From Streptomyces sp. 11x1 (GTDB lineage Bacteria; Actinomycetota; Actinomycetes; Streptomycetales; Streptomycetaceae), in the NCBI RefSeq assembly GCF_032598905.1, contig NZ_CP122458.1, forward strand, positions 1,240,001 to 1,304,000: a DNA stretch of 64,000 nt, given 5' to 3'. Positions 26,476 through 35,654 of the stretch are shown in pieces. Under the pieces are notes generated by a model that ran no database searches, was not told the origin of the DNA, and saw only the letters and a program-made list of their open reading frames with translations. Position 1 is the first letter of the stretch. Every line of letters starts with the position of its first letter. A program made the position numbers and the translations under genes.

Positions 26476-27144
26476 ATGGCTGAGCAGCTCGGCATGACGC
26501 CACAGCTTCTCGAGTACGTCAGGCAGACCTCGCTGCGCGAGGACGACATCCTGCTGGAACTGCGCGAAGCGACGGCCGGGCTGCCCGGCGGCGTGGCCCT
26601 TCAGGTACCCGCGGAGGAAGGGCAGTTGCTCGCGCTGCTGGTCCGGCTCACCCGGGCGGCCGCCGTCCTGGAGATCGGCACCTTCACCGGCTACAGCACC
26701 CTGTGCATGGCCCGCGCCCTGCCGACCCACGGACGACTGGTGACGTGCGACATCACCGATCGCTGGCCGTCGATCGGCGCGGAGTTCTGGAAGCGGGCCG
26801 GGGTGGACGGCCTGATCGACCTCCGGGTGGGCGACGCGGCAAAGACCCTGGAGAAGCTGCTCGCCGACGAGGGCCAGGGCGTCTTCGACCTGGTGTTCAT
26901 CGACGCGGACAAGGCGAACTACCCGCGCTACTACGAGCTGTCCCTGGAACTGCTCGCACCCGGCGGCCTCGTCGTCGTGGACAACACGCTCTTCTTCGGC
27001 CGGGTCACCGATCCGCAGTTCACGGACGCCGACACCGCGGGCATCCGTGAACTCAATGCCCGCCTGTGCGCGGACGACCGGGTGGACCTGAGCATGCTCA
27101 CCATGGCCGACGGCATCACGCTCGCCCGGCGCAAGGACGCCTGA
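26476..27144 (+). CDS. fkbG: O-methyltransferase for methoxymalonyl-ACP (FkbG-like)
   Basis: 222 aa, caffeoyl-CoA/catechol O-methyltransferase family. The SAM motif is [16 protein letters not shown] at about residues 65-80; the metal-binding [12 protein letters not shown] and [12 protein letters not shown] follow. It should methylate the 2-hydroxyl of hydroxymalonyl-ACP, completing the extender unit made by the FkbH/I/J/K-type enzymes encoded at 37.5-41.0 kb. It is separated from that set by the sugar genes and runs on the other strand. GGAG lies seven bases before the ATG. Confidence 0.85.
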   Translation: MAEQLGMTPQLLEYVRQTSLREDDILLELREATAGLPGGVALQVPAEEGQLLALLVRLTRAAAVLEIGTFTGYSTLCMARALPTHGRLVTCDITDRWPSIGAEFWKRAGVDGLIDLRVGDAAKTLEKLLADEGQGVFDLVFIDADKANYPRYYELSLELLAPGGLVVVDNTLFFGRVTDPQFTDADTAGIRELNARLCADDRVDLSMLTMADGITLARRKDA

Positions 27145-27179
27145 CGGCGCCGGCTCCGGTCGGGGGGAATTCGAGGGGT

Positions 27180-27355
27180 CGTAGCAACAGCAGGCCGTTC
27201 GTATCCTCGTTCGATCCCCGCTGCCAGGGACTGGCCGGGTCGCAGAGGTGGACCGGGATGCCGGTGGCGATGGTGAACGCCTTGTGGGCTGCCATCTCCG
27301 AGCCCTGGTCCCAGGCCAGTAACGCCATAAGGGTGCCGATGGCGGGCAGGGCACC
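27180..27355 (-). pseudogene. IS30-family transposase remnant
   Basis: The minus strand encodes LLAWDQGSEMAAHKAF and HLCDPASPWQRGSNEDTNGLL. These are the last two blocks of the IS30 DDE core, including the second Asp (WDQG) and the catalytic Glu. The rest of the element and its inverted repeats are not seen, and the surrounding frames are broken. The whole 27145-27601 interval between the converging methyltransferase and RmlB genes is such scar DNA and contains no intact gene. Confidence 0.7.
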
Positions 27356-27601
27356 GAGCCGACCCAGCGGCTCGCCGTGCCGATCGGCCGTATGCGGCGG
27401 TGGCACAGTGCCGCATCGCACGCGGGGGTCGATCTCGACGAGTGGGTGCTCGTCACGCCCGACAGCGCGGCCGAGGAGATCCTGGCGGGGCAGCCGTCGC
27501 ACCGGCGTCGGCACGGGGGGCCGCGGGCAGCGAGTCGCACTCATCGGGCAGAGCGCCCAGTGGCCCCGTGGCCGGCGCCGGTGCACGCCGGCCACGCGCT
27601 C

Positions 27602-28582
27602 TCAGGCGGGCTGCCGGCGCTTGAGGGGCTCCCACCAGTCCCGGTTGTCGCGATACCAGGCGAAGGTCTCGGCCAGCCCGGACTCGAAGTCGTGCCGCGG
27701 GCGGTAGCCCAACTCGGTCCGCAACCTGGTGCAGTCGATCGCATAGCGCCTGTCGTGGCCCTTGCGGTCCGGTACCTGCCGTACGCGCGCCCAGTTCGCG
27801 CCGACTGCCGCGAGCAGCCGCGCGGTCAGTTCCCGGTTGCTCAGCTCGATACCGCCGCTGATGTTGTAGACACGGCCCGCGACACCGCCGGCGCGGACCA
27901 GCTCGATGGCCGCGCAGTGGTCCTCGACGTGCAGCCAGTCGCGCCGGTTGAGCCCGTCGCCGTACAGCGGGACGTCACCACCGTCGAGCAGCGTCGTGAG
28001 GAACAGCGGGATGATCTTCTCGGGGAACTGCCGCGGCCCGTAGTTGTTGCTGCACCGGGTGACCCGCACGTCGAGGCCGTGGGTGCGGTGGTACGACAGG
28101 GCCAGAAGGTCCGAGGCCGCCTTGGAGGCGGCGTAGGGGGAGTTGGGGTCGAGGGGGTCCCGCTCGGTGCGGGAGCCGCTCTCCACCGAACCGTAGACCT
28201 CGTCCGTGGACACGTGCACGAAGCGGTCGACGCCGTGTCGCAGCGCGGCGTCCAGCAGGGTCTGGGTGCCCGTGACGTTGGTGCGCACGAAAGCGTCGGC
28301 GGAGGCGATCGAGCGGTCCACATGGGACTCGGCGGCGAAGTGCACCACCTGGTCGGCCTGTTGCATCAGCTTGTCGACGAGGGGGGCGTCGCAGATGTCG
28401 CCCCGGACGAACGTCAGCCGGGGATCGCCGAGATCGAGATTGTCCAGGCTCCCGGCGTAGGTCAGGCTGTCCAGCACCGTGACCTGGGACACCCCGCCGC
28501 GCTGTGCGGTGTCGCCCGCGAGCAGCATCCGTACATAAGCGGAGCCGATGAAGCCGGCGGCGCCGGTGACCAGCAGATTCAC
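27602..28582 (-). CDS. rmlB: dTDP-glucose 4,6-dehydratase
   Basis: 326 aa, extended short-chain dehydrogenase. The NAD-binding GAAGFIGS is at residues 7-14, STDEVYG carries the catalytic Thr/Asp/Glu, and YAASKAASD carries the YxxxK pair; NNYGPRQFPEKIIP is the family signature. It forms dTDP-4-keto-6-deoxyglucose, the branch point of the deoxysugar route. GTG 28582 overlaps the stop of the RmlA gene (GTGA). It converges on an insertion-sequence scar. Confidence 0.95.
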   Translation of the reverse strand: MNLLVTGAAGFIGSAYVRMLLAGDTAQRGGVSQVTVLDSLTYAGSLDNLDLGDPRLTFVRGDICDAPLVDKLMQQADQVVHFAAESHVDRSIASADAFVRTNVTGTQTLLDAALRHGVDRFVHVSTDEVYGSVESGSRTERDPLDPNSPYAASKAASDLLALSYHRTHGLDVRVTRCSNNYGPRQFPEKIIPLFLTTLLDGGDVPLYGDGLNRRDWLHVEDHCAAIELVRAGGVAGRVYNISGGIELSNRELTARLLAAVGANWARVRQVPDRKGHDRRYAIDCTRLRTELGYRPRHDFESGLAETFAWYRDNRDWWEPLKRRQPA

Positions 28583-29487
28583 AGCCCCTCCGAAGGAAGG
28601 GGAAGCAGCATGCCCGCCTTGCACAGGCGCGCCCGCTCCATGACGTACTCGCCGTAGGGCGAATTGCCCATGCTCGCACCCAGCGCCTGGCAGTCGTCCG
28701 GGTCGATGTATCCCATGTGCATGGCGATCTCCTCGATGCAGGCGAGGCGGGTGCCCTGCCTGCGCTGCGTGTCCCTCACGAAAGTGCCCGCTTCGAGCAG
28801 GGATTCATGGGTGCCGGTGTCCAGCCACGTGACGCCCCTGCTGAGCCACACCAGTTCGGCGGTGCCCATCTCCAGGTAGACGCGCAGCAGGTCGGTGATC
28901 TCCAGCTCGCCCCGGGAGGACGGCTCCAGCTCTCTGGCGATGTCCGTGACCTGGGCGTCGAAGAAGTACAGCCCCGGGATGGCGAGCTTCGAGCGCGGAT
29001 TGCGGGGCTTCTCCTCGATGGAGACGAGTTCACCCTGCGCGTCGATCTCGGCGACTCCGAACCGCTCCGGGTCGGCCACCTCGTGGCCGAACAGCACACA
29101 GCCACCCATCTTCAGCGCGGTACGCCGCAGCATGATGGGCAGGTTGGCGCCGTGGAAGAGATTGTCGCCGAGGACCAGCGCGCACTGCTCGCCGCGGATG
29201 TGGTTCTCCCCCACGAGGAAGGCGTCGGCGATGCCGCGCGGCTCGTCCTGCGTGGCGTAGTCGAGGGACAGCCCCAGCTGCCGGCCGTCGCCCAGAAGCG
29301 CCTGGAAGGCGGGGAGGTCGGCAGGACGCGTGATGATGAGGATGTCCCGGATGCCCGCCAGCATGAGCATGGAGAGCGGGTAGTAGATCATCGGCTTGTC
29401 GTAGACCGGCGCGAGTTGTTTGGAACCCGCGAACGTGAGGGGCTGCAGGCGGGTGCCGTTGCCGCCCGCCAGAATGATCCCCTTCAT
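28579..29487 (-). CDS. rmlA: Glucose-1-phosphate thymidylyltransferase
   Basis: 302 aa. MKGIILAGGNGTRLQPLTF at the N-terminus is the nucleotide-binding loop; YDKPMIYYPLSMLMLAGI and VLGDNLFHG follow as in the long-form RmlA/RfbA enzymes. It makes dTDP-glucose from glucose-1-phosphate and dTTP, the first step toward the sugar. Translation is coupled to rmlB. The nearest promoter should lie in the 29488-29961 interval, which holds a perfect palindrome and a gene remnant. Confidence 0.95.
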   Translation of the reverse strand: MKGIILAGGNGTRLQPLTFAGSKQLAPVYDKPMIYYPLSMLMLAGIRDILIITRPADLPAFQALLGDGRQLGLSLDYATQDEPRGIADAFLVGENHIRGEQCALVLGDNLFHGANLPIMLRRTALKMGGCVLFGHEVADPERFGVAEIDAQGELVSIEEKPRNPRSKLAIPGLYFFDAQVTDIARELEPSSRGELEITDLLRVYLEMGTAELVWLSRGVTWLDTGTHESLLEAGTFVRDTQRRQGTRLACIEEIAMHMGYIDPDDCQALGASMGNSPYGEYVMERARLCKAGMLLPLPSEGL

Positions 29488-29645
29488 GCGCTCCACGCTC
29501 CCTCGTGATCGGTGTTCGGGCATCGTCGGGGGCCCGTCCTGAGCCGTTCTCATGCGCGTCCTGGGGGGCGGGGCCGACGACCAGCGCGGGGGACTTCGAG
29601 CAGGGTCATTGCATGGTCGGGATCGGTCCGGTTCGCCGGTCTCGT

Positions 29646-29664
29646 ACATGACGTGACGTCATGT
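29646..29664. promoter_or_regulatory. 19-bp perfect palindrome upstream of rmlA
   Basis: ACATGACGTGACGTCATGT, two 9-bp arms around one central base, lies about 160 bp before the rmlA start. It sits in an interval that is otherwise non-coding. It looks like an operator for a homodimeric regulator; no candidate regulator of that type is in the window. Confidence 0.5.
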
Positions 29665-29853
29665 CCCGTTCTTGGCACGGATGTTCCCCGGGCAGGCAGA
29701 TGGCACGGCGCCGGTGATCATGTGGTTGTCGAAGACCCATGAGAACCGAGCGAGACCGTGCCTGCCCGAACATCGTCACCCATGCCCTGCTGACCGAGGG
29801 CGTCCATGACGGCACGGGAGCCGCACCGATTCCCGGTGCGTGCGTCTGCTCGG

Positions 29854-29931
29854 ATCGACGGCCCACGCCGCAGGGCGGCCCGCACCATCGGATCGCGCAG
29901 CACCGACTCGGCGAACCCTGCGGGCAGCGCT
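29854..29931 (-). pseudogene. Glycosyltransferase gene remnant downstream of the carbamoyltransferase
   Basis: 78 bp match the glycosyltransferase gene at 36987-37064 at 73 of 78 positions by my alignment, encoding LRDP-VRAALRRGPS. On its upstream side it is joined directly to a second block (29932-29998) that matches 37232-37298. Relative to the intact copy, 167 bp including the glycosyltransferase start codon have been deleted at a short TCGAG-like repeat. Similarity fades toward 29800. Confidence 0.8.
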
Positions 29932-29961
29932 CCTCGAGGCCGTCACTCCGCCGGACGGGCG

Positions 29962-31974
29962 TCAGGCCGGGGTCAGCGTCAGGTACCGCTGCTGCCAGAC
30001 TTCGTACAGCTCGGCACGCACCTCGTCGGGGACGACGCCGGCCTCCTTCGCCAGCTCGCCGACGGAGCGCACGCCGTCCACGACGCTGAGCAGTGTGAAC
30101 AGTTCCTCCGACACCCTGGTCACCGGAGCTCCGGCGTAGTCCAGGGAGATCTCGTGCCAGGCGGGACCTGCTGCGGCGGCCCCGGTGCCGAGCCGGCGCG
30201 CCAGCCTGGTCACCGGCCGCAACCGGGGAACGAGTGCGTCCAGGTCGGCCGATGGGTCCGCCGAACGCCGGCGCACCAGGAAGTCCTCGACCACCAGGTA
30301 ATCCAGATCGGTGGTGAGGAAGCACGTCACCACGTCGTCGATGGTCTGCACGATCGGCTCTGCGTTGTTGTTGAAGGACGTGTTGAGCAGCACCGGTGTC
30401 CCGGTGCGCTCGCCGAAGGCCGCGACGAGCCGGTGGAACCGTTCGTTCGCGACCGGGTCGACGACCTGCACTCGCGCGGTGCCGTCGATGTGGGTGACCG
30501 CGCCCAGTTCCGGCCGGCGCTCCTCGCGGACGGGAACCACGTAGGACATGAAGTCGTAGTTCGCCTCGGTGGCGGGCAGGTCGAAGTAGTCGGCGGCGGC
30601 CTCGGCGGTGACCACGGGCGCGAACGGCCGGTAGCTCTCCCGCTGCTTCACCATCGCGTTGATCCTGGTCTGGTTCTCCGCCGGCCGGGCGTCCGCGATG
30701 ATGCTCCGGTTGCCCAGCGCCCGCGGGCCGAACTCCGAACGTCCTTGCGCCCAGCCCAGGACCGCGCCGTCGGCCAGCAGTCCGGCCGCGACCGGCACGA
30801 TGTCCTCGTGCCGCTCGAAGTCGAGCGCCGAACCCCACGCGCTCAGGCGGTCGCGGACCTCCGCCTCGGTACCCAGCGCGGGGCCCGAGCTCGCGGTGCG
30901 GGACCGACGGACCGGCCGGGCCGCACCGCCCAGCTGGTCGGCCGCGAGGAAAGCGGCACCCTCGCTCGCGCCGGCGTCGTGCGACGCCGGGTGCACGAAC
31001 ACCTCGCGGAACAGTCCGGAGCGCAGGATGTTGCCGTTCAGGGTGGAATTGTGGGCCACGCCGCCGCCGAAGCACAGCCGGGACAGGCCGGTCGACTCGG
31101 CCCAGTGCGTCAGCACGTGCAGCACGATCTTCTCCAGCGCCTCCTGGGTCGCGGCGGCGAGGTCCTTGTGCTGCTGGGTGAACGGCTCGCCCTTGCGGCG
31201 CGGCGTGATGCCCCTCGCGAGCATCGACGGGCCGACCAGGTCGGGCACCGTCATGTTCGGCAGCAGGTTGTAGTCGCCCTTGTCGCCCAACAGGTACAGC
31301 GAGCTGACGGCATCGCGGAAGGTCGCCGGGTCGCCGTAGGGTGCCAGGCCCATCACCTTGTACTCGTCGCCGAAGCCGTAGCCGAGAAGCTGGGTGGCGT
31401 TGAGGTAGAGCATGCCCAGTGACTTGAAGACCGGGTAGTCGGCCAGCTTCTCCAGCTGTCCCCCGCCCGCCCGGTAGACGGTGCCGGAGTTCTCCTCGCC
31501 GCGGCCGTCCAGGACCAGCACCAGCGACTCCGGCATGCCGGACCGGGCCACCGCCGCTATCGCGTGCGCGTCGTGGTGCGGGGTGAAGACGAGCTTGTCG
31601 TCGCCGAGATCCCAGTCGAACTCCTCGGCGAACCACTGCTTGATCAGCTGGCGGCAGTACACCGTGGGCACCTTCGGGTGGACGGTGTAGAAGAAGTTGA
31701 GCGTGGTGTCGACGAAGTCCTCAGGGAAGTAGTACGCCACGCCGTCGAGCTGGTCGACCGTCACCCCCGCCACATCCAGGCACGCGCGGATCGCGTTGAC
31801 CGGGAACTTGGTGGTCTTCTTGATCCGGTTGAACCGTTCCTCCTCGACGGCGGCGATCACCTCGCCGTCCCGCACCAGACACGCAGCCGAGTCGTGGAAC
31901 AACTGGTCCGGCATGAGGGGGACCAGATCCGAGTCCCGCGCGGAGAAGTTTCCACTCAACCCGAGCACCAACAT
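29962..31974 (-). CDS. O-carbamoyltransferase (NovN/TobZ-type)
   Basis: 670 aa. Kae1-like N-terminal part: the metal-binding TPHHDAHA, LVLDGRGEENSG, FGGGVAHNSTLNG and the carbamoyl-adenylate region FGPRALGNRSIIAD are visible in order. The last ~90 residues add a small winged-helix-like segment (ELFTLLSVVDGVRSVGELAKEAGV). It uses carbamoyl phosphate and ATP to carbamoylate a sugar hydroxyl, here probably O-4 of the 2-deoxyrhamnose. ATG 31974 is preceded by a 100-base leader and a SARP-type promoter. A 3'-end copy of this gene remains upstream of the glycosyltransferase gene. Confidence 0.9.
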   Translation of the reverse strand: MLVLGLSGNFSARDSDLVPLMPDQLFHDSAACLVRDGEVIAAVEEERFNRIKKTTKFPVNAIRACLDVAGVTVDQLDGVAYYFPEDFVDTTLNFFYTVHPKVPTVYCRQLIKQWFAEEFDWDLGDDKLVFTPHHDAHAIAAVARSGMPESLVLVLDGRGEENSGTVYRAGGGQLEKLADYPVFKSLGMLYLNATQLLGYGFGDEYKVMGLAPYGDPATFRDAVSSLYLLGDKGDYNLLPNMTVPDLVGPSMLARGITPRRKGEPFTQQHKDLAAATQEALEKIVLHVLTHWAESTGLSRLCFGGGVAHNSTLNGNILRSGLFREVFVHPASHDAGASEGAAFLAADQLGGAARPVRRSRTASSGPALGTEAEVRDRLSAWGSALDFERHEDIVPVAAGLLADGAVLGWAQGRSEFGPRALGNRSIIADARPAENQTRINAMVKQRESYRPFAPVVTAEAAADYFDLPATEANYDFMSYVVPVREERRPELGAVTHIDGTARVQVVDPVANERFHRLVAAFGERTGTPVLLNTSFNNNAEPIVQTIDDVVTCFLTTDLDYLVVEDFLVRRRSADPSADLDALVPRLRPVTRLARRLGTGAAAAGPAWHEISLDYAGAPVTRVSEELFTLLSVVDGVRSVGELAKEAGVVPDEVRAELYEVWQQRYLTLTPA

Positions 31975-32081
31975 GGTGACCACCCCAACTCGTCGTTGAC
32001 TTGACAATCCGCCTGCCGTCAGGCTGCGGCCCCTGCCGGACCACGACACTGAGTGGATGCGGGCCCTGGGAGTTCTGCAGC

Positions 32082-32111
32082 AGCCTAGGCGGGACGGATA
32101 GCGGATGAATA
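32082..32111 (-). promoter_or_regulatory. SARP-type promoter of the carbamoyltransferase gene
   Basis: On the minus strand the heptamers TATTCAT (32111-32105) and TATCCGT (32100-32094) have an 11-bp period. They are followed after six bases (CCCGCC) by a -10-like TAGGCT (32087-32082). This geometry is the classic SARP arrangement, and it recurs exactly before the glycosyltransferase gene. Confidence 0.65.
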
Positions 32112-32198
32112 TCGCCGACGGCTGGACCGGAAGCACCTGGTCAGGACGACAAGCCGGTGCGCGGCGGCGGAAGCCGATACCGCAGGCTCAGGGCTCGC

Positions 32199-32334
32199 GG
32201 TGGCGTCGGTGGCCGACAGGGTGGCCATGAAGGCGATCCGCACGGCCCCCGCTCTCGAGGCTGCGGAACTCGGCCTCGCCGAGTTCGACAAGCAGTTCGG
32301 CGCGCCATACCCGGCGCGAGCTCAGCCGGCGTAG
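32199..32334 (+). pseudogene. IS256-like transposase fragment
   Basis: The plus strand reads VADRVAMKAIRTAP-ALEAAELGLAEFDKQFGAPYP and then a stop. It resembles the C-terminal part of IS256-family transposases, where a YTAP motif is followed by an acidic helix and a WGxxYP motif. Only about 45 codons remain, and its 3' end overlaps the 4-ketoreductase stop. The family assignment is from memory and moderate. The rest of the 31975-32321 interval is leader and promoter sequence. Confidence 0.4.
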
Positions 32335-33065
32335 TCGGCCACGTACCGGTCGAGGAGCCGATCGAGGTGGCCGGCGCCGCCCGGCAGGACGGCGGTCGGC
32401 AGCAGGGCCCGCAACCGGGCGGTGGAGACCGTCGTGCGCACCGGCGGGGCGTCGACGACCTCGAGCCGGGCCGGCAGGCACATCCGAGCCCGCACCCCGG
32501 CGGCGATCGCGGTCACCGGAACCGGTGTGCCGGAGGCGACGTGCACCACCTCGCCGTGCACGCCGGCCGCCAGCAGACCGTCCACGATGGACACGACGTC
32601 GCGCACGTCGACCAGATCTCGGTAGGTGTCCCGGTACAGTCGGACGGTTCCCGAACGCACCTGCTCGACGAACGCGGGCAGCAGTTGGTGCGGCCGCTGT
32701 CGTGCGCCGACGACGTGCGTCAGCCGCAGCACGAGCCAGTTCGCGCCCGAGTCCGCCACCTGACGCTCCAGCCCGAGTTTGTGCCGCCCGTAGGGCGAAC
32801 TCGGCGAGACGGGTTCCCGTTCCTCCACGATGTGGTCGGTCGAGCCGTACATCGCGTGCGACGCGGTCGACAGCACCACCGCGGTCAGGTTCTCTCGCAG
32901 GCAGCGCTGCGTCACATCGGCCATGAGCGCCCGCTCCCTGGCGAACTCCGCCGGATCGGTCACCCGTGTGCTGGACACACCGGCAGCCACCACCACAGCG
33001 TGCGGGTGCCGGTCGGCGATCGTGCTGAGGTGGCTTGCGATGAAGCCCCGGCCGATGACGAGCAT
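32322..33065 (-). CDS. NDP-hexose 4-ketoreductase (NAD-dependent epimerase/dehydratase family)
   Basis: 247 aa, short for its family. The N-terminal MLVIGRGFIASHL is a Rossmann loop with GxGxxA; catalytic YGRHK lies at about residues 91-95, after VVLSTASHAMYG. It probably reduces the C4 ketone of the 2,6-dideoxy sugar last, giving a D-olivose (2-deoxy-D-rhamnose) skeleton. The start overlaps the 3-ketoreductase stop (TGATG). C4 specificity is inferred from pathway need, not from sequence. Confidence 0.78.
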   Translation of the reverse strand: MLVIGRGFIASHLSTIADRHPHAVVVAAGVSSTRVTDPAEFARERALMADVTQRCLRENLTAVVLSTASHAMYGSTDHIVEEREPVSPSSPYGRHKLGLERQVADSGANWLVLRLTHVVGARQRPHQLLPAFVEQVRSGTVRLYRDTYRDLVDVRDVVSIVDGLLAAGVHGEVVHVASGTPVPVTAIAAGVRARMCLPARLEVVDAPPVRTTVSTARLRALLPTAVLPGGAGHLDRLLDRYVADYAG

Positions 33066-34114
33066 CAGTGTCCTCCGGACACGGTGACGACGCGAGCGGA
33101 TGCCCTGATGGCGTCAAGAAGTTCGGCGGTGCACAGGGTGTCGGCGTTGGACGCCGCTGTCGAGTTCGGCACGCCGACTCGGCGGGCCCGGACCTCGGCG
33201 GTGAATGCGGCAGCCGCTCGGGCGAACTGGTCGGCGGCCCGCGTCACGATCTCCTCGGCATGGTCCTGTTCGTCGATGCGCAGCACCGGCTGATGGGTCG
33301 CGGGTGGGGTGAACGCGCGCTCCAGCAGCAGCTGGGCGGACGAGCCCCACAGCCGGTAGCGGGAACCGTAGCCGTGCCGGAAGCCGAACTCGGCCGTCAC
33401 GACCACGTCGCCGGTCGTGAGCAGCGCACTGCCGGACACGTCGACTCCGGTGACCGGATCCACCTGCAGCACCGCGCCGGCGACCTCGATCTCGTTGCCG
33501 AACAACAGTTGTGCCGCCCGGATCGGGTAGACACCGGCGTCCAGCAACGCCCCGCCGCCCAGTTCGGGCCGGTAACGCACGTCGGCGACGGGAAGCGGCG
33601 GGAAGCAGAACGAGCTGGTGAAGTGCCGAGGCTCGCCGATTCGACCGGCGGTCACCAGGTTCCGCACGACGGCGTGCACCGGGTGGTGCAGGAACGTGAA
33701 GTTCTCCCGCAGCACGAGGTTGTTCACTTCGGCCAGGCGCACCAGATCAGCGGTGTCGGCGGCGCACGTCGTCAGCGGTTTCTCCGCCAGGACATGCTTT
33801 CCGGCCGCGAGCGCGGCCGCAGCCCACTCGTGATGGAGGGAGTTCGGCAGCGGGACGTAGACGGCGTCGATGTCGGCGCGCTCCAACAGCGCCGCGTACC
33901 CTTCGATCGGCTCGCCGCCGAACCGCTCGGTGAACGCCGCGGCCCTGGACCGATCCCGGCTCGCGATGGCCGCGACCGACACCCCGGCCGTACCGGTCAG
34001 AGCGGGTAGCATGCGCCGCCACGCGACGGATGCCGCCCCCAGCACACCGATCCGCACCGTCGCCGCCGGGTCGAAGTCCGCTCCGGGGGCGGGTTCCGCG
34101 AGAGGCCGGACCAT
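33065..34114 (-). CDS. NDP-hexose 3-ketoreductase (Gfo/Idh/MocA family)
   Basis: 349 aa. The NADP-binding RIGVLGAASVAWRRMLPAL is at about residues 21-39, the signature AEKPLTT near residue 116, and the catalytic segment GGGALLDAGVYPIRAA follows. It reduces the 3-keto group left by the 2,3-dehydratase. Both ends overlap neighbours by one base (TGATG), so the 2,3-dehydratase, 3-ketoreductase and 4-ketoreductase form one translation-coupled operon. Confidence 0.88.
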   Translation of the reverse strand: MVRPLAEPAPGADFDPAATVRIGVLGAASVAWRRMLPALTGTAGVSVAAIASRDRSRAAAFTERFGGEPIEGYAALLERADIDAVYVPLPNSLHHEWAAAALAAGKHVLAEKPLTTCAADTADLVRLAEVNNLVLRENFTFLHHPVHAVVRNLVTAGRIGEPRHFTSSFCFPPLPVADVRYRPELGGGALLDAGVYPIRAAQLLFGNEIEVAGAVLQVDPVTGVDVSGSALLTTGDVVVTAEFGFRHGYGSRYRLWGSSAQLLLERAFTPPATHQPVLRIDEQDHAEEIVTRAADQFARAAAAFTAEVRARRVGVPNSTAASNADTLCTAELLDAIRASARVVTVSGGH

Positions 34115-35616
34115 CAGGCGCCCCCACCCTGCGCGAGCGGACCGTCGTCATCGAGGCGAGCCACGAGGCTGTGCAGGCACGCCACCAGACTGCGGGCCTG
34201 CACGTTCACGTAGTGGCTGTGCCGTAGCAACCCGACGATCTGGGCCATGGTCATCCACCGGTGCCGGGCCGGTCCTGCGCCGTGCGCCACCACCGGGTCG
34301 ACCTCGACGATCACGTGCCGGGTACGGGCGTGGAAGAACCGGCCGCCCTCCTCGGAGAGCTCGCTGTCGAACCGGATCCGGTCGGCCGGCGCGGCCAGCA
34401 CGTCGTCCAGGAACGGCGGCCTGGCCTCGGCCGGCAGGTGCTCGTAGCTGTCCGGCGTGCACTGCACCGTCGGCGCCAGCTCGACGAAGTCCACGAGCCC
34501 CGGCTCCACCTGGACGCCGACCAGTATGTGCAACACTCCGGAGAACCGGGCGACCAGGAACGCCACGACGCCGAGCCCGTGCGGGGCGATCATCGGCTGC
34601 GTCCAGCTGTCGATCTCGCGGCCCCCGCCGTCCACCGCGACCGCGCGGACGTCGAAGAAGACGCCCGTGTCGTGAGTGATCCGGTCGGACTGCCGGCGCC
34701 AGCCGCGCACGTCGCACAGCGGGATCGGGGTGGCCTCGACCTCGCGGCGGGACCGCAGGTCGGTGATCCAGCTCAGGATCTCGCCGTCGGTGTGCAGTGC
34801 GCCCCACTCCGTTCCGATCGACCGCACGAGGGCCGCCCGGAACCCGGACGCGCCACAGCCCAGCTCGCCCACGAGGTTCGGTCCGGAGAAGGACAGGCAG
34901 GACAGCACAGTGCGCGTGTTCATGTTGACCAGGTGGTCCTCGGCGAGCAGCGCGTGCACCTGGCCCAGTGACAGCCAGCAGAAGCCGGGCAGCACCTCGA
35001 CGTCCGCGGTGGCCTCCACGACGATGTTGCGGTTGCGTTTGCGGTAGAACCACGAGCCTTGCTCGGACTGCAGCACGTCGGCGAGCACCGACTGCGGTGG
35101 CGCGGACAGGAACATGTCCACATAGGGCACCGGGCGGCCGCGGTGCACCGCGGTGTAGTTGCTCTGCGTGGCCTGCACGGTCGGGGACAGTTGCAGCACG
35201 TTGCAGTTGCCCGGCTCCATCTTGGCCTGCATCAGGCAGTGCAGCACCCCGTCGAACTCCTTGACCAGGATGCCCAGCACGCCGGTCTCCGGCTGATTGA
35301 TGATCGGCTGCGACCAGCTCGCCACCGGGCCGTGAGCGGCGGCCACCGACAGGCCCTCGATGGCGAAGAACTTTCCGCTGTCGTGCACCAGGTTGCCGGT
35401 GTCGTCAGCGAAACGCCAGCCGACCAGGTCGGCGAAGTCGATACCGGCGACCGTGGTGGTCCTGGCCACGGCCAGCCGTTCGGCGAACCAGGACCGGAAG
35501 TCCGGTGTGGCCGTCACGGTGCCCTGGGTGGACCGTGCTGATCGGACGACACGCAGCGCCGCCGACGGGTCGTGGGTCCGAAGTAGACCGCCGGGGGTGA
35601 CCGGGGATGCGGTCAT
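34114..35616 (-). CDS. NDP-4-keto-6-deoxyglucose 2,3-dehydratase
   Basis: 500 aa, with the twofold internal repeat of the family. SWSQPIINQPETGVLGILVKEFDGVLHCLMQAKMEPG in the first half is mirrored by DSWTQPMIAPHGLGVVAFLVARF-GVLHILVGVQVEPG in the second (quoted in parts). The enzyme removes the C2 hydroxyl, starting 2-deoxy sugar formation. ATG 35616 has AAGGAG five bases upstream. A UUCG-capped hairpin sits just before it, in the long interval after the glycosyltransferase gene. Confidence 0.92.
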   Translation of the reverse strand: MTASPVTPGGLLRTHDPSAALRVVRSARSTQGTVTATPDFRSWFAERLAVARTTTVAGIDFADLVGWRFADDTGNLVHDSGKFFAIEGLSVAAAHGPVASWSQPIINQPETGVLGILVKEFDGVLHCLMQAKMEPGNCNVLQLSPTVQATQSNYTAVHRGRPVPYVDMFLSAPPQSVLADVLQSEQGSWFYRKRNRNIVVEATADVEVLPGFCWLSLGQVHALLAEDHLVNMNTRTVLSCLSFSGPNLVGELGCGASGFRAALVRSIGTEWGALHTDGEILSWITDLRSRREVEATPIPLCDVRGWRRQSDRITHDTGVFFDVRAVAVDGGGREIDSWTQPMIAPHGLGVVAFLVARFSGVLHILVGVQVEPGLVDFVELAPTVQCTPDSYEHLPAEARPPFLDDVLAAPADRIRFDSELSEEGGRFFHARTRHVIVEVDPVVAHGAGPARHRWMTMAQIVGLLRHSHYVNVQARSLVACLHSLVARLDDDGPLAQGGGA

Positions 35617-35636
35617 TCGGACTCCTTCGTGTATAC

Positions 35637-35654
35637 CCCGGCCTTCGGGCCGGG
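35637..35654 (-). other. UUCG-capped hairpin upstream of the 2,3-dehydratase
   Basis: CCCGGCC-TTCG-GGCCGGG, a perfect 7-bp stem with a TTCG tetraloop, ends about 20 bases before the 2,3-dehydratase start. Without a T-run it could be a terminator for upstream transcription or a 5'-leader stabiliser. Confidence 0.5.

Noticed and set aside
27374..27520. Plus-strand stretch RRWHSAASHAGVDLDEWVL resembling a ribbon-helix-helix or mobilisation protein
   Set aside because: Only about 30 residues look plausible, with no proper start or domain. It lies inside insertion-sequence scar DNA and is too weak to call.
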